This document shows, piece after piece, positions 17,428 through 25,320 of a stretch of DNA of 32,959 nt. A program made the translations under genes and the position numbers. The number at the start of each line of letters is the position of its first letter. Within the stretch, counting starts at the first letter, position 1. The stretch lies in the NCBI GenBank assembly GCA_002162825.1, contig MAAU01000037.1, forward strand, positions 1-32,959, read 5' to 3'. The notes beneath the pieces were generated by a model. The model searched no databases. It saw only the letters and a program-made list of their open reading frames with translations, and was not told the DNA's origin. This DNA is from Gammaproteobacteria bacterium 54_18_T64. GTDB taxonomy: Bacteria; Pseudomonadota; Gammaproteobacteria; Pseudomonadales; Porticoccaceae.

Positions 17428-18861
17428 TTAAAAATTTATTCTGTAATTTAAAACTATTCGGCTCTCTTCATAGCCATCGTCGGGCACATCAGAATCCCTA
17501 TCCGTGTAGGTGTATCGCAAACTAACATTACTTTTACTGCCGAGAGGTCGACTTAAACCCATATTAAAACGCCATGTTTCAAACTCTTCATCCAGCTCGT
17601 TTTCCTGGTTTTCCCAGGCCATACTGGTATCAACACTCAATTTACTGGTAAGGCGCCGCGACAGTTCAAGTCGAGATGAGATAAAAATCACCTCTTCCCT
17701 TGAACTCTGTGGTTCTTGTATTGAATAATCACCATTCCAGGTAAGTGACGTTCGCTTACCCTGGCGAGACCAGGAAAAGGACATTCTTTCATCAACAATT
17801 TGACCATTACCGGCAATGATAAAAACTGGCTCACCACTTACTGGGTCAATAGGATTGCCAAAAGGATCTTCGTCAAAAAGACCTTGTTCGCTACGTAGCG
17901 TACGAGCATCGGTAAGTATTTTTTCGTAACTGGCGGTAAAAACGCTTTTTTTCCTACGGTAGGACACATCCACGGTAGGAGTATCGCCAAAGAAGCGTTC
18001 ACCGTAACCGACATTAACAGTCGTTCGCTTATTTGGCGTCCAGGTCAGGCCAAAATCCCAGCGCTCGCCATCCACATCGGAGTGCGCGGAATCGAAATCA
18101 TTCCACTCTCGACCTAGCGAGCCCCTGAAACGTAGCTTTCGATTGAGGCGATAACCCAGGCGAAGATCGGCGGACTTCAAGTCATCATCATTATTCTGAG
18201 CACTGTCGCTATCATCCGTATCGGTCTTACTGTAATTACCCACCAGGCCCCAATCCAAAATTGCAAAATCACTACCACTGCTCAGATTAAACGAAAGAGC
18301 CTGGCGGCTGCTATCACTCACCTCACTATCCGAGTTCCACTGCTCATCATAGCTGTAACGCAACTCCATATCGGCGAAGCTATTTATACGTCCGGTTAGG
18401 TAGGGGCTTAGCCTATAGCTATATGTGGTAGTGGCATTGTCGGAACGATTACGTGAAACTTCATCATCTCCGGTAGAACGGAAAGAGTCGATACGATTTT
18501 GATTGATGGTTGAACTGAGATCAAAAAAAAGTATTTGATCAACCAGCTCGGCATTGGCATTACCACTTAACGAGGGGTTCGTTGAATCATTACCATCGTT
18601 TGATTCATGATGGGAAAGCGAGGCCAAGACATCATAATTAATTCGCCCACCACCACTACCGGACAAACTGATATCCGGCGAAATAACGGTAACAAATTTT
18701 TCTTTTTTATCTATCGCTGTGAGGTTGTCATTATCACTATAACGCTCACTAACACCAAGACCGGAACTGACACGCCATTGACCAGCCTCGGCAATACCTG
18801 CTGAGCCTATCAGACTAACTGCGCAAAAATACCTTATTACCTCATTCCAATACTTATGCAT
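17428..18861 (-). CDS. TIGR03016-like PEP-CTERM-system outer-membrane beta-barrel protein
   Basis: A signal peptide (about residues 1-26, ending AGIAEA) precedes 450 residues of alternating polar/hydrophobic strands joined by acidic Asp/Ser/Asn-rich loops, and the chain ends YRINF with a terminal Phe, the outer-membrane barrel signature. Position after the tyrosine kinase and before wecB matches the TIGR03016 family of exosortase A loci, which is probably the outer-membrane partner for secretion or anchoring of the polysaccharide. The biochemical role is unknown. AGGGA stands six bases before the ATG. Loops such as DEDPFGNPIDPVSGEP (about residues 331-346) are likely extracellular. Its sequence looks more A+T-rich than the glycosyltransferase genes, as is common for outer-membrane proteins. 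Confidence 0.85.
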   Translation of the reverse strand: MHKYWNEVIRYFCAVSLIGSAGIAEAGQWRVSSGLGVSERYSDNDNLTAIDKKEKFVTVISPDISLSGSGGGRINYDVLASLSHHESNDGNDSTNPSLSGNANAELVDQILFFDLSSTINQNRIDSFRSTGDDEVSRNRSDNATTTYSYRLSPYLTGRINSFADMELRYSYDEQWNSDSEVSDSSRQALSFNLSSGSDFAILDWGLVGNYSKTDTDDSDSAQNNDDDLKSADLRLGYRLNRKLRFRGSLGREWNDFDSAHSDVDGERWDFGLTWTPNKRTTVNVGYGERFFGDTPTVDVSYRRKKSVFTASYEKILTDARTLRSEQGLFDEDPFGNPIDPVSGEPVFIIAGNGQIVDERMSFSWSRQGKRTSLTWNGDYSIQEPQSSREEVIFISSRLELSRRLTSKLSVDTSMAWENQENELDEEFETWRFNMGLSRPLGSKSNVSLRYTYTDRDSDVPDDGYEESRIVLNYRINF

Positions 18862-18877
18862 TCATCATCCCTAACAA

Positions 18878-19828
18878 CTAATTAGTAATTTCTCTGGTAT
18901 TTTCGTAGCCATAGCCATAACCGTAGCCATAACCATATTTACTGGTAAAAGCATGTTTGGTTTTATTCAAAATCATACCCACCACCGCCTCATCACCCAG
19001 CATACCCAGGGCCTCAGTTACCGCACGTTGTGAGGTTTTCTCAGCGGCAATCACAAAGACAATCTGGCCGACCAGGCTCGCCACCACCTGAGCTTCATTG
19101 GTCAACAGCATTGGCGGAGAGTCAAAAATCACCACCCTGTCTGAATATCTTTGCGCTAACTCTTTCGCCACCCGGTACATACTCTGACTTGCCAGCAACT
19201 CAGTGGCTCTTTCATGTACTCGCCCAGCCGGCACAATACGTAAGTTCGGAATATTGGTGTGCAGCATCACATCACCAATTTGTAAACTTTCATTTTCCAG
19301 CACATCAATCAAACCCGGACTGCTGTCGGGCACACCCAGCAATCTTGCGGCACTGGCTTTGGAAATATCGGCATCAACCAGCAACACAGTTTTATCCTGC
19401 TCCATGGCGATACTCATGGCTAGATTAACCGCCGAAAAGGTCTTGCCCTCACCCTGTAGTGCACTGGTCACCATTATTAAATTGGGGTGACGAATAGTGG
19501 CCGCGCCATTACCTTCAATATTAACCAATAGTGGCCTTTTGATTGAACGATATTCTTCAGCGATGGGACTGCGAGGGGAATCAGGAGTCACCATACCCCG
19601 CCGTGCAAGCTCGGCGAAACTAATATCAATATCTACCGGTTTAAAGCCACTGGAAGTCACGGGTGGCGTGGCAGCTTGCTGCACCTCCCTGGCAGATAGC
19701 TGGGGGGGCCTATCTAGATCGCCACTCAATTGCCCACTGGTAAGCCCAGAGTCACGGCGAGGCGGCAAGCCCTTTTGCTCGGGCTCGGTCAAATTTAGCT
19801 TTTCTACAGCTTTTTCAATTATGCTCAT
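18878..19828 (-). CDS. XrtA-associated tyrosine autokinase (TIGR03018-like)
   Basis: Bacterial tyrosine kinase of the Wzc/CpsD type, here separate from its membrane partner. Walker A is in TSALQGEGKTFSAVNLA, Walker A' in VLLVDADISKASAARLLG, and Walker B in VVIFDSPPML. The C-terminus is a tyrosine cluster of alternating Tyr and Gly (six Tyr) followed by ENTREITN; this is where such kinases autophosphorylate. The N-terminal 75 residues are hydrophilic and probably disordered. It should control chain length and polymerisation by cycling its phosphorylation while bound to the cytosolic end of the chain-length protein encoded 31 bp upstream. ATG start; no strong ribosome binding site. Confidence 0.93.
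   Translation of the reverse strand: MSIIEKAVEKLNLTEPEQKGLPPRRDSGLTSGQLSGDLDRPPQLSAREVQQAATPPVTSSGFKPVDIDISFAELARRGMVTPDSPRSPIAEEYRSIKRPLLVNIEGNGAATIRHPNLIMVTSALQGEGKTFSAVNLAMSIAMEQDKTVLLVDADISKASAARLLGVPDSSPGLIDVLENESLQIGDVMLHTNIPNLRIVPAGRVHERATELLASQSMYRVAKELAQRYSDRVVIFDSPPMLLTNEAQVVASLVGQIVFVIAAEKTSQRAVTEALGMLGDEAVVGMILNKTKHAFTSKYGYGYGYGYGYENTREITN
18905..18937 (-). repeat. Six-base tandem repeat encoding the Tyr-Gly tail of the kinase
   Basis: Eleven codons read YGYGYGYGYGY, built from nearly identical TATGGC/TATGGT/TACGGT units. Slippage by one unit would add or remove a phosphorylatable Tyr-Gly pair without shifting the frame. Confidence 0.8.
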
Positions 19829-19859
19829 CTGATACCCATGCTCTAGGCGAAAATTCTTT

Positions 19860-21425
19860 TCAAGTCGAGAGTAAACTTTGCCCGAGGTTCACCCCGGCAA
19901 AGGTCAGAAATAAAAACAAGAGCATGGATGCAAAAAGAAGCTTTTCGTGCAGTGCTTTTTTCTTTTCACTCACTGAAGCAATCATCGACACACTACCAAG
20001 AACAGGTAAACCCACAAGGCGCTCAAGACTTCGACGATTGCATATCACCGGGCGCAATAACGATAAAAGTAAGGCTAAACCACCACCCAAGCCAATCGCG
20101 GCAATAAAAGCGCCCGAGTGTAGTAACAACTTATCTGGCTCAGTGGGCTCAAGTGGAACAAACGGAGGATCGATCACTCGAAATTTTACACCGCTGGCAT
20201 TTTTCTCGACATCGCCAGAAAGACGGGCCGACTCTCTTCTTTGTAGCAAAGTATTATGTTGCCGGGAGATAACACTGTAATCTCGATTTAACTCTTTGAA
20301 CTCTGCCTCTACTTTAGGAATGCTATCAACTCTTTCTTCTAGTGAGGTAACGCGATTATTATACTCACCAACGCGCACATTTAACTCAGCAGCTCGAGCC
20401 TCGGTCTCGGACAACATTGCTCTCATCTGCTGATAAACGGGACTGGTCTGTAAACCCATACTCGGTACACCTTCCTCTTCTGCCTGCTCGGCCAACTCAT
20501 CAAGCTCATCCTGCTTATCAACCTTTAGCTCAGCAATAAGGGAAGTCGTTTGAATCACTGAAGGATGGCGTTCTGTGTAACGCATCAACAATTCGTCGCG
20601 CTTACTTTCCAAAGATAATATTCGACTATCATAGGAAGATGACACTTCCGGTGAATCAAATTCACCGAAGCCGAACTCATCATCTTCCTCCTCGAGGTCT
20701 TCTAACTGACGCTGCATTTCGCGCCGTCGATTATTTATTTCGTTTAGCTGCAACTGCGCTTCGCGCAATTGAGTTTTCGTAGCACTGAGGCTCTGATAGT
20801 AACCACCTGTTTGCCCGGGCATCGCGCCCACATGCTCGTGCTTAAAGGCAGCTAAACGCGCTTCTGCTTCGGCCATCCTACTTGCGTAGTCTGCGATCTT
20901 CTCATCAATAAACTCCTCCGCCCCGGCTCTATCTTCACGCTTATTACCCAGGGTGTTTTCTACAACCACGCTAATAACAGACTGCACGACTTTCTTCGCC
21001 ACATCTCTATCCTCGTGCTTAAAGGATATAGAGTAAATATCACTATTGCCTCGTCCTCCACTCGACAGGCGAAGAGAGCCTCTCAACTTGTTCAGTAAGG
21101 CCTCTTTTTCCAGGTCGTTAGTCACCTGTAAATCGAGGTCGGTCATGCGCATTAACTTTTCCATGTTGGGGCGGCTAAAAAGTGTCTTGCTCATCAAGGC
21201 CACTTGCCGGTGAACATCAGACTGTATAGCCAAGCCCCTCAACAAGGGTCGCAAGATAGTACTACTGTCAATATGAATTCTTGCTTTAGCTACGTACTGC
21301 TCAGGCATTTGGGCCACCCAAATCCAGCCCATTATCGCTACCAGCCAGGCACAAATCAGCCCGACCCAACGAAAGCGCCAGATACCCCAAAGATATTCGT
21401 AGAATTGATCTAATAAATCTTGCAT
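19860..21425 (-). CDS. XrtA-system polysaccharide chain-length determinant, Wzz/GumC type (TIGR03007-like)
   Basis: Polysaccharide co-polymerase of the inner membrane. A first transmembrane helix lies at about residues 18-34, directly after WGIWRFRWVGL, and a second near the C-terminus (about 500-517). A further hydrophobic stretch, at about 433-452, follows VPLEPTEPDKLLLHSG, the usual Pro-rich motif before the last membrane segment. Between these is a long periplasmic coiled coil (about 170-420) with an acidic EEEDDEFGFGEFDS insert near 242-255. It lacks its own kinase domain, which is supplied by the next gene. It sets polymer length together with the kinase and the export lipoprotein. ATG start, 29 bp after the export gene. 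Confidence 0.92.
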   Translation of the reverse strand: MQDLLDQFYEYLWGIWRFRWVGLICAWLVAIMGWIWVAQMPEQYVAKARIHIDSSTILRPLLRGLAIQSDVHRQVALMSKTLFSRPNMEKLMRMTDLDLQVTNDLEKEALLNKLRGSLRLSSGGRGNSDIYSISFKHEDRDVAKKVVQSVISVVVENTLGNKREDRAGAEEFIDEKIADYASRMAEAEARLAAFKHEHVGAMPGQTGGYYQSLSATKTQLREAQLQLNEINNRRREMQRQLEDLEEEDDEFGFGEFDSPEVSSSYDSRILSLESKRDELLMRYTERHPSVIQTTSLIAELKVDKQDELDELAEQAEEEGVPSMGLQTSPVYQQMRAMLSETEARAAELNVRVGEYNNRVTSLEERVDSIPKVEAEFKELNRDYSVISRQHNTLLQRRESARLSGDVEKNASGVKFRVIDPPFVPLEPTEPDKLLLHSGAFIAAIGLGGGLALLLSLLRPVICNRRSLERLVGLPVLGSVSMIASVSEKKKALHEKLLFASMLLFLFLTFAGVNLGQSLLST

Positions 21426-21454
21426 AAACGTTTCTCAGTCCAGGCTAAAAAAAT

Positions 21455-22090
21455 TCAGAACCAGGACTCGGGAATAATAACGATATCACCGGGGTACAAA
21501 GCCATGTTGGCTGAAATATCACCATCCTCAAGCATATCGTCGAGACGCAGAGTTAGCGACCCCTGCTTGCCTTCAAAATAGCGGATTAATACGGCCCGAT
21601 TGCCATCGGCATAATCGGTTAAGCCCCCTACTTCGATCATCAGATCAAGTAGTGTCATATGCTTACTGAAGGGAATATTCAATGGGCTAGCCGCTTCCCC
21701 AACCACACGAATCTGCTGCGAGGGAATACTGACAAAGTCATCGACAATAACACTGACAACCGCGCTGCGCACATACTCCGAATAGGCCTTTTCAATATCG
21801 CGCGCCAACACGGTGGGAGTCTTACCACTGGCGACGATATCTTCGACCAAACGCGTAGTGATTTTACCATCGGGCCTTACATCAACCGTCGTCGTCAGCT
21901 CTTCATTACCCCAGACAAAAATCTCAATACTATCTCCCGGGCCAATAATATAATCAAAATCTTGCAGGGGGTTGAGCTGATCAGCCGTCAGGGGGGGGTG
22001 AGGGGTAACACCACAAGCCGAAAGGGTCAATAACAACCCCAAAACCAAAGCACTTTTATTAGACAACCATGTAATAATTTGCACCGACAT
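21455..22090 (-). CDS. XrtA-system polysaccharide export lipoprotein, Wza-like (TIGR03027-like)
   Basis: Outer-membrane polysaccharide export protein. A lipoprotein signal ends LLTLSAC with the lipidated Cys at about residue 26. The poly-export domain follows: YIIGPGDSIEIFVWGNEEL, then DVRPDGKITTRLVEDIVASGKT. A SLBB-like segment begins at QIRVVGEAASP and ends with MALYPGDIVIIPESWF, the usual C-terminus of this short subfamily (211 residues, against about 380 for Wza). It should form the periplasmic/outer-membrane channel with the chain-length protein. It is the first gene of the EPS transcript; AAGGAG stands three bases before the ATG. Upstream sequence holds the candidate control sites. Confidence 0.93.
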   Translation of the reverse strand: MSVQIITWLSNKSALVLGLLLTLSACGVTPHPPLTADQLNPLQDFDYIIGPGDSIEIFVWGNEELTTTVDVRPDGKITTRLVEDIVASGKTPTVLARDIEKAYSEYVRSAVVSVIVDDFVSIPSQQIRVVGEAASPLNIPFSKHMTLLDLMIEVGGLTDYADGNRAVLIRYFEGKQGSLTLRLDDMLEDGDISANMALYPGDIVIIPESWF

Positions 22091-22121
22091 ATACTCCTTT
22101 ATTTCTTCAGTTTATAAGCAC

Positions 22122-22189
22122 ACCACGCGGCGCGAATTTTACCACGCGTTTTTTTTCAAAGACTACCGATAGTCACCAATTAACCACGC
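22122..22189. repeat. Three direct copies of ACCACGC upstream of the EPS operon
   Basis: The heptamer occurs at 22122-22128, 22141-22147 and 22183-22189, all in the same orientation, with start-to-start spacings of 19 and 42 bases. Two of the copies continue with G into CGCG. A role as regulator sites is inference. Confidence 0.5.
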
Positions 22190-22225
22190 CTCGTCGACTT
22201 TTTGGGGGCGACGCCGCTCACACTC

Positions 22226-22250
22226 TCTAACACTGAGCTAAAGTGTTAGA
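22226..22250. promoter_or_regulatory. Nine-base dyad between acyl-CoA dehydrogenase and EPS operon
   Basis: TCTAACACT and AGTGTTAGA are perfect inverted repeats around a seven-base loop. It could be an operator or a weak stem after the acyl-CoA dehydrogenase gene. No T-run follows on either strand, which argues against a simple intrinsic terminator. Confidence 0.5.
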
Positions 22251-22292
22251 TGGTTCATGTCCATCCTAGGGCAACCATCCGTTTAAGCTCAA

Positions 22293-23456
22293 TCAGTAGG
22301 ATTTAGGTAAGCCAAGAATGTACTCGCCAATGTAATTCAGGGTCATCTCTCGATTAATCGGCGCCACTTTGCCCAAACGTGCCGTAATGAAATGACTGAG
22401 CATGTCATAGCTCTCGGTGAAGCCGTAACCACCGAAACACTGCAGGGCGGCGTCAGCCGCTTTAAACGCGGCATCGGTACCCACCATTTTACCCATGTTG
22501 GCGCAATCGCCAACGACTTTCGAGTGCTCACCGCTGTCCTGTAACCAGGCCGCTTTCTGAATCATTAACGAGGCGGCCTCGAGTAAGGCTTTAGCTTCTG
22601 CCATCGGATGCTGGAGACCCTGGTAGGCGCCAATAGGGCCCTTGAAAATTTCTCGTTCATTCGCGTAATCAACGCCCCGCTGTAGCGCATGGCGCCCACC
22701 ACCAATGGCGCCTGCCGCCACGACCATGCGCTCTGGATTCAACGCATCGAACAAGACATTGATACCACCGTCGACCTTACCGAGGATGTTTTCTTTTGGT
22801 ACTTTGACATCATCGAAATAGACAAAATATTGATGCTCGGCATGGCTCACCATGGTATCCATTGTGTCCCAACTGAGCCCCTCTGAATCCGTATCGACAA
22901 CAAACAAGGTCAAACCTGGCCGTTTACCCTCACCACCGGCACTGGTTCGCGCCACCACCAGCACCTGATGAGCATCACCGATACCACTGATAAAGAGCTT
23001 ATTACCATTGAGCACGAAATGATCGCCCTCCTCTCTGGCAACCGTCTGTATTTTGAAGGTATTGGTTCCGGCATTGGGCTCGGTAATCGCAAAACAGCAA
23101 CGCTTCTCACCACTTGCGATGGCAGGTAGCCAGCGCTCCTTCTGCTCTTCGGTGCCGTGACGACTAATACTCGGTACTGCAATGCCCTGATTTACCACAA
23201 AAAATAAAGGTGCAACACCGTGCTCAGCCAAGCGTTCCTGTAGTAAGACGAGCTCCAGCATGCCCAAACCCGCACCGCCGTATTCTACCGGGGTATTAAT
23301 ACCGAGAAAGCCGGCATCCGCCAGTGCTGCCCACTGCTCTTTCGGGAAGGTTTTTGTCTTGGCGCACTCGACATAATAGTCCCGGGGAAACTCCCGGGCA
23401 ATCTTGTCAGCACTATCCAGTAGCATCTGATGCTCTTCGGAAAAGGTGAAATCCAT
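22293..23456 (-). CDS. Acyl-CoA dehydrogenase
   Basis: FAD-dependent acyl-CoA dehydrogenase of normal length (387). Domain order is an N-terminal helical domain, the beta-domain with CCFAITEPNAGTN (about residues 120-132) and NGNKLFISGIGDAH, and the C-terminal helical domain with QCFGGYGFTESYDM. Glu370 in INREMTLNYIGE aligns with the catalytic base of medium-chain enzymes, although the usual EGTSEIQ context is changed. It oxidises the alpha-beta bond of an acyl-CoA and passes electrons to ETF; the chain or ring type of substrate cannot be told. It stands alone between nlpD and the EPS locus, where rpoS would be expected. ATG start with only a weak ribosome binding site. Confidence 0.93.
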   Translation of the reverse strand: MDFTFSEEHQMLLDSADKIAREFPRDYYVECAKTKTFPKEQWAALADAGFLGINTPVEYGGAGLGMLELVLLQERLAEHGVAPLFFVVNQGIAVPSISRHGTEEQKERWLPAIASGEKRCCFAITEPNAGTNTFKIQTVAREEGDHFVLNGNKLFISGIGDAHQVLVVARTSAGGEGKRPGLTLFVVDTDSEGLSWDTMDTMVSHAEHQYFVYFDDVKVPKENILGKVDGGINVLFDALNPERMVVAAGAIGGGRHALQRGVDYANEREIFKGPIGAYQGLQHPMAEAKALLEAASLMIQKAAWLQDSGEHSKVVGDCANMGKMVGTDAAFKAADAALQCFGGYGFTESYDMLSHFITARLGKVAPINREMTLNYIGEYILGLPKSY

Positions 23457-23495
23457 AACAGGGCCTATATTTATTGATGCTATATAAAGGTCTTC

Positions 23496-23508
23496 ACGCC
23501 TTAGGCGT
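23496..23508. promoter_or_regulatory. Palindrome ACGCCT-T-AGGCGT upstream of the acyl-CoA dehydrogenase
   Basis: Six-base perfect arms around one base, 40 bp before the acyl-CoA dehydrogenase start and about 50 bp after the nlpD stop. It may be an operator; it is too short to act as a terminator and lacks a T-run. Confidence 0.35.
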
Positions 23509-23557
23509 AAGGGCTGCTCACAGGAAGCCAGCTCGACTTCATAGTAACATTGGCTTG

Positions 23558-24394
23558 TTATAGACGTGGTAATAAACGTATTGGATCGACGGGCTTACCG
23601 TTCTTGCGAATTTCAAAATACAGGCGCCCATTGTTTTCAGGATCACCTCCCACGTCTGATATCTTTTCGCCGACTGTGACGCTCTGGCCCTCTCTCACAT
23701 ATATCTTGCGATTATGGGCATAGGCACTGAGGTAAGTCTCGCTGTGTTTGATAATTAACAATTGGCCGTAACCTCGCAAGCCCCGCCCCGCGTAAACCAC
23801 CACACCCGGTGCTGCAGCCCCCACCACTCGACCCATTTCGGTTTGAACATTTAAACCCTTGAAGGTGCGATTACTGTCATAGTGTCGTGACACTTGCCCT
23901 TTTACCGGCCACTGCCAATGCCAATTGCCCTTCGGCAAATCATAAACCTTCCCTGGCCTTACGGCCGGCTTACTATGGTTGGCACGAACAACTTTTGCAG
24001 GGGATTTTGAGTGTCCTATAGCCACTGACGATGAGCTCTTGCGAATCGGCTTATCATGGGCTAACCGAGCACCACTCATATCCAGGCTCAAACGCTGGCC
24101 AAGGTAAATATTATAGGGTTGGGCCAGGCCATTGGCCCGCGCCAAAGACACAACAGATAATTCATAGCGCCAGGCGATCGCGAACAAGGTATCCCCTGTA
24201 CCGACGATGTGATGATCAATTTTCTGACTGGGAGGTGGTATGCGGCTACTAACTGGCGCTGGAGTGAAGCCACAACCTGTAAGTAGTAAGCAGCAACAAA
24301 TCACGCAAAACAATAAGAAAATGGCGACATCGCCCCGACGCAAGAAAGGACCCGACAGTATGAAAATTTTCGCCTTCAATAGACAAGCTGTCAA
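23558..24394 (-). CDS. nlpD: NlpD-like LysM/LytM lipoprotein, amidase activator
   Basis: Lipoprotein signal with lipobox LLTGC (Cys41 from the TTG start), a LysM domain (about 60-105, HHIVGTGDTLFAIAWRYEL) and a C-terminal LytM/M23 domain containing GRGLRGYGQLLIIKH and LSAYAHN, as in E. coli NlpD. The zinc-binding positions of active M23 peptidases are changed: GLNVQ replaces the His/Asp motif, and RLYFE replaces the final HxH. It is therefore probably not a peptidase but an activator of an AmiC-type amidase at division. The start is uncertain. TTG at 24394 forms a four-base overlap with the DUF368 stop; a later TTG at 24343 gives a shorter, normal signal peptide. rpoS does not follow, unlike in most gammaproteobacteria. 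Confidence 0.92.
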   Translation of the reverse strand: MTACLLKAKIFILSGPFLRRGDVAIFLLFCVICCCLLLTGCGFTPAPVSSRIPPPSQKIDHHIVGTGDTLFAIAWRYELSVVSLARANGLAQPYNIYLGQRLSLDMSGARLAHDKPIRKSSSSVAIGHSKSPAKVVRANHSKPAVRPGKVYDLPKGNWHWQWPVKGQVSRHYDSNRTFKGLNVQTEMGRVVGAAAPGVVVYAGRGLRGYGQLLIIKHSETYLSAYAHNRKIYVREGQSVTVGEKISDVGGDPENNGRLYFEIRKNGKPVDPIRLLPRL

Positions 24395-25299
24395 AGCCTT
24401 GCTTGCCGGCCGCCAATATATTCAAGTAACAAAACCAGCATAAACCCCACCAACATCAAAGCCACTACGGTAGGTAATTGCGCATCAGCGACCATCTGTA
24501 CATATTGCGAGGGTGTCAGTAAATGCAATGACATGGACCCTTGTTCAACCAAAGATTTTGACTCTCGCCATGGCCAGACCATAACCAAAGACCCCGCCAA
24601 AAAACCTGTTAATAGCGACAGGGTAGGCCCATGGAAGCGGCTCAATAACCATGAGAGCAGGCGTGAAAACAGCATAAGCCCAGTGACGCAGCCAAGGGCA
24701 AATATAGCCAGCAGAGGAAAATTCGCGGCGCTGACCGCCCCGAGTACAATCGAATACATGCCGAGTAGAAGTAGGATGAAACTACCGGAGATGCCGGGCA
24801 ATATCATCGCGCAAATCGCCAGCATACCGGTGCCAAATACAGCCAGCGGTGTCGGCTCAAGCTGAACCTGCGGGGCGAGCGCAGACGCCAAGGCCGCACA
24901 CAGGCCCAGTAACAAAAATAAGTATTCCCAAAAACCCTTACTCAGTAATTGGCGCCAGATAAAGAAAACCGAAGCCACAATGAGGCCAAAAAAGAATGCC
25001 CAAAGCAACAAGGACTGATGCTCAAGAAGGTAGGTAATTAAGCGCGCCAGAGTGGCAATACTCAACAAGATACCGCTGAACAACACACTCAAAAAAGTGC
25101 CGTTGATGCGCTGCCAAAAAGCCTTGGGGCCAGTACGAAACAAGCTAACAAGAGCAAGGGGGGTGCAAGCGCGAATGGAACTCAGTAACTCTTCGTAAAT
25201 ACCAGAAATAAAAGCGATGGTACCACCAGACACACCGGGGACAACATCCGCAGCACCCATCGCCACGCCCTTTAAAAACAGCAACACATAAGCCCGCAT
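24391..25299 (-). CDS. DUF368 polyprenyl-phosphate transporter (PopT family)
   Basis: Polytopic inner-membrane protein of about eight to ten helices. The N-terminal motif FLKGVAMGAADVVPGVSGGTIAFISGIYEELL and the internal ILPGISGSFILLLLGMYSIVLGAV are the paired DUF368 signatures. The family was recently identified as transporters that return undecaprenyl phosphate to the cytosolic face. ATG at 25299 is used; a TTG at 25308 with GGTGG six bases before it is the alternative. The gene follows pcm after about 20 bp and overlaps nlpD by four bases, so lipid-carrier recycling and septal amidase activation are on one transcript. That carrier is also needed by the nearby EPS pathway, but a link is inference. 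Confidence 0.9.
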   Translation of the reverse strand: MRAYVLLFLKGVAMGAADVVPGVSGGTIAFISGIYEELLSSIRACTPLALVSLFRTGPKAFWQRINGTFLSVLFSGILLSIATLARLITYLLEHQSLLLWAFFFGLIVASVFFIWRQLLSKGFWEYLFLLLGLCAALASALAPQVQLEPTPLAVFGTGMLAICAMILPGISGSFILLLLGMYSIVLGAVSAANFPLLAIFALGCVTGLMLFSRLLSWLLSRFHGPTLSLLTGFLAGSLVMVWPWRESKSLVEQGSMSLHLLTPSQYVQMVADAQLPTVVALMLVGFMLVLLLEYIGGRQARL

Positions 25300-25320
25300 G
25301 CCTCTCAAACTATGCCACCA

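Larger units (their letters stand above)
22091..22292. other. Intergenic control region upstream of the EPS operon
   Basis: No gene is seen. The minus strand should carry the promoter of the EPS operon; TATAAA (about 22112-22117) and TAAAAT (about 22137-22142) are possible -10 elements, but neither has a convincing -35, and no sigma-54 consensus was found. Three ACCACGC heptamers and a nine-base dyad lie here. The acyl-CoA dehydrogenase gene ends at the right-hand edge, so its transcript may also read through. Confidence 0.5.

Noticed and set aside
22091-22292. Sigma-54 promoter of the PEP-CTERM type
   Set aside because: The closest match, TGGTGTGCTTAT, lacks the GG-N10-GC core spacing and is not convincing.
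23558-24394. Active M23 endopeptidase
   Set aside because: The zinc-binding His/Asp and the final HxH are replaced (GLNVQ, RLYFE), as in NlpD-type activators.
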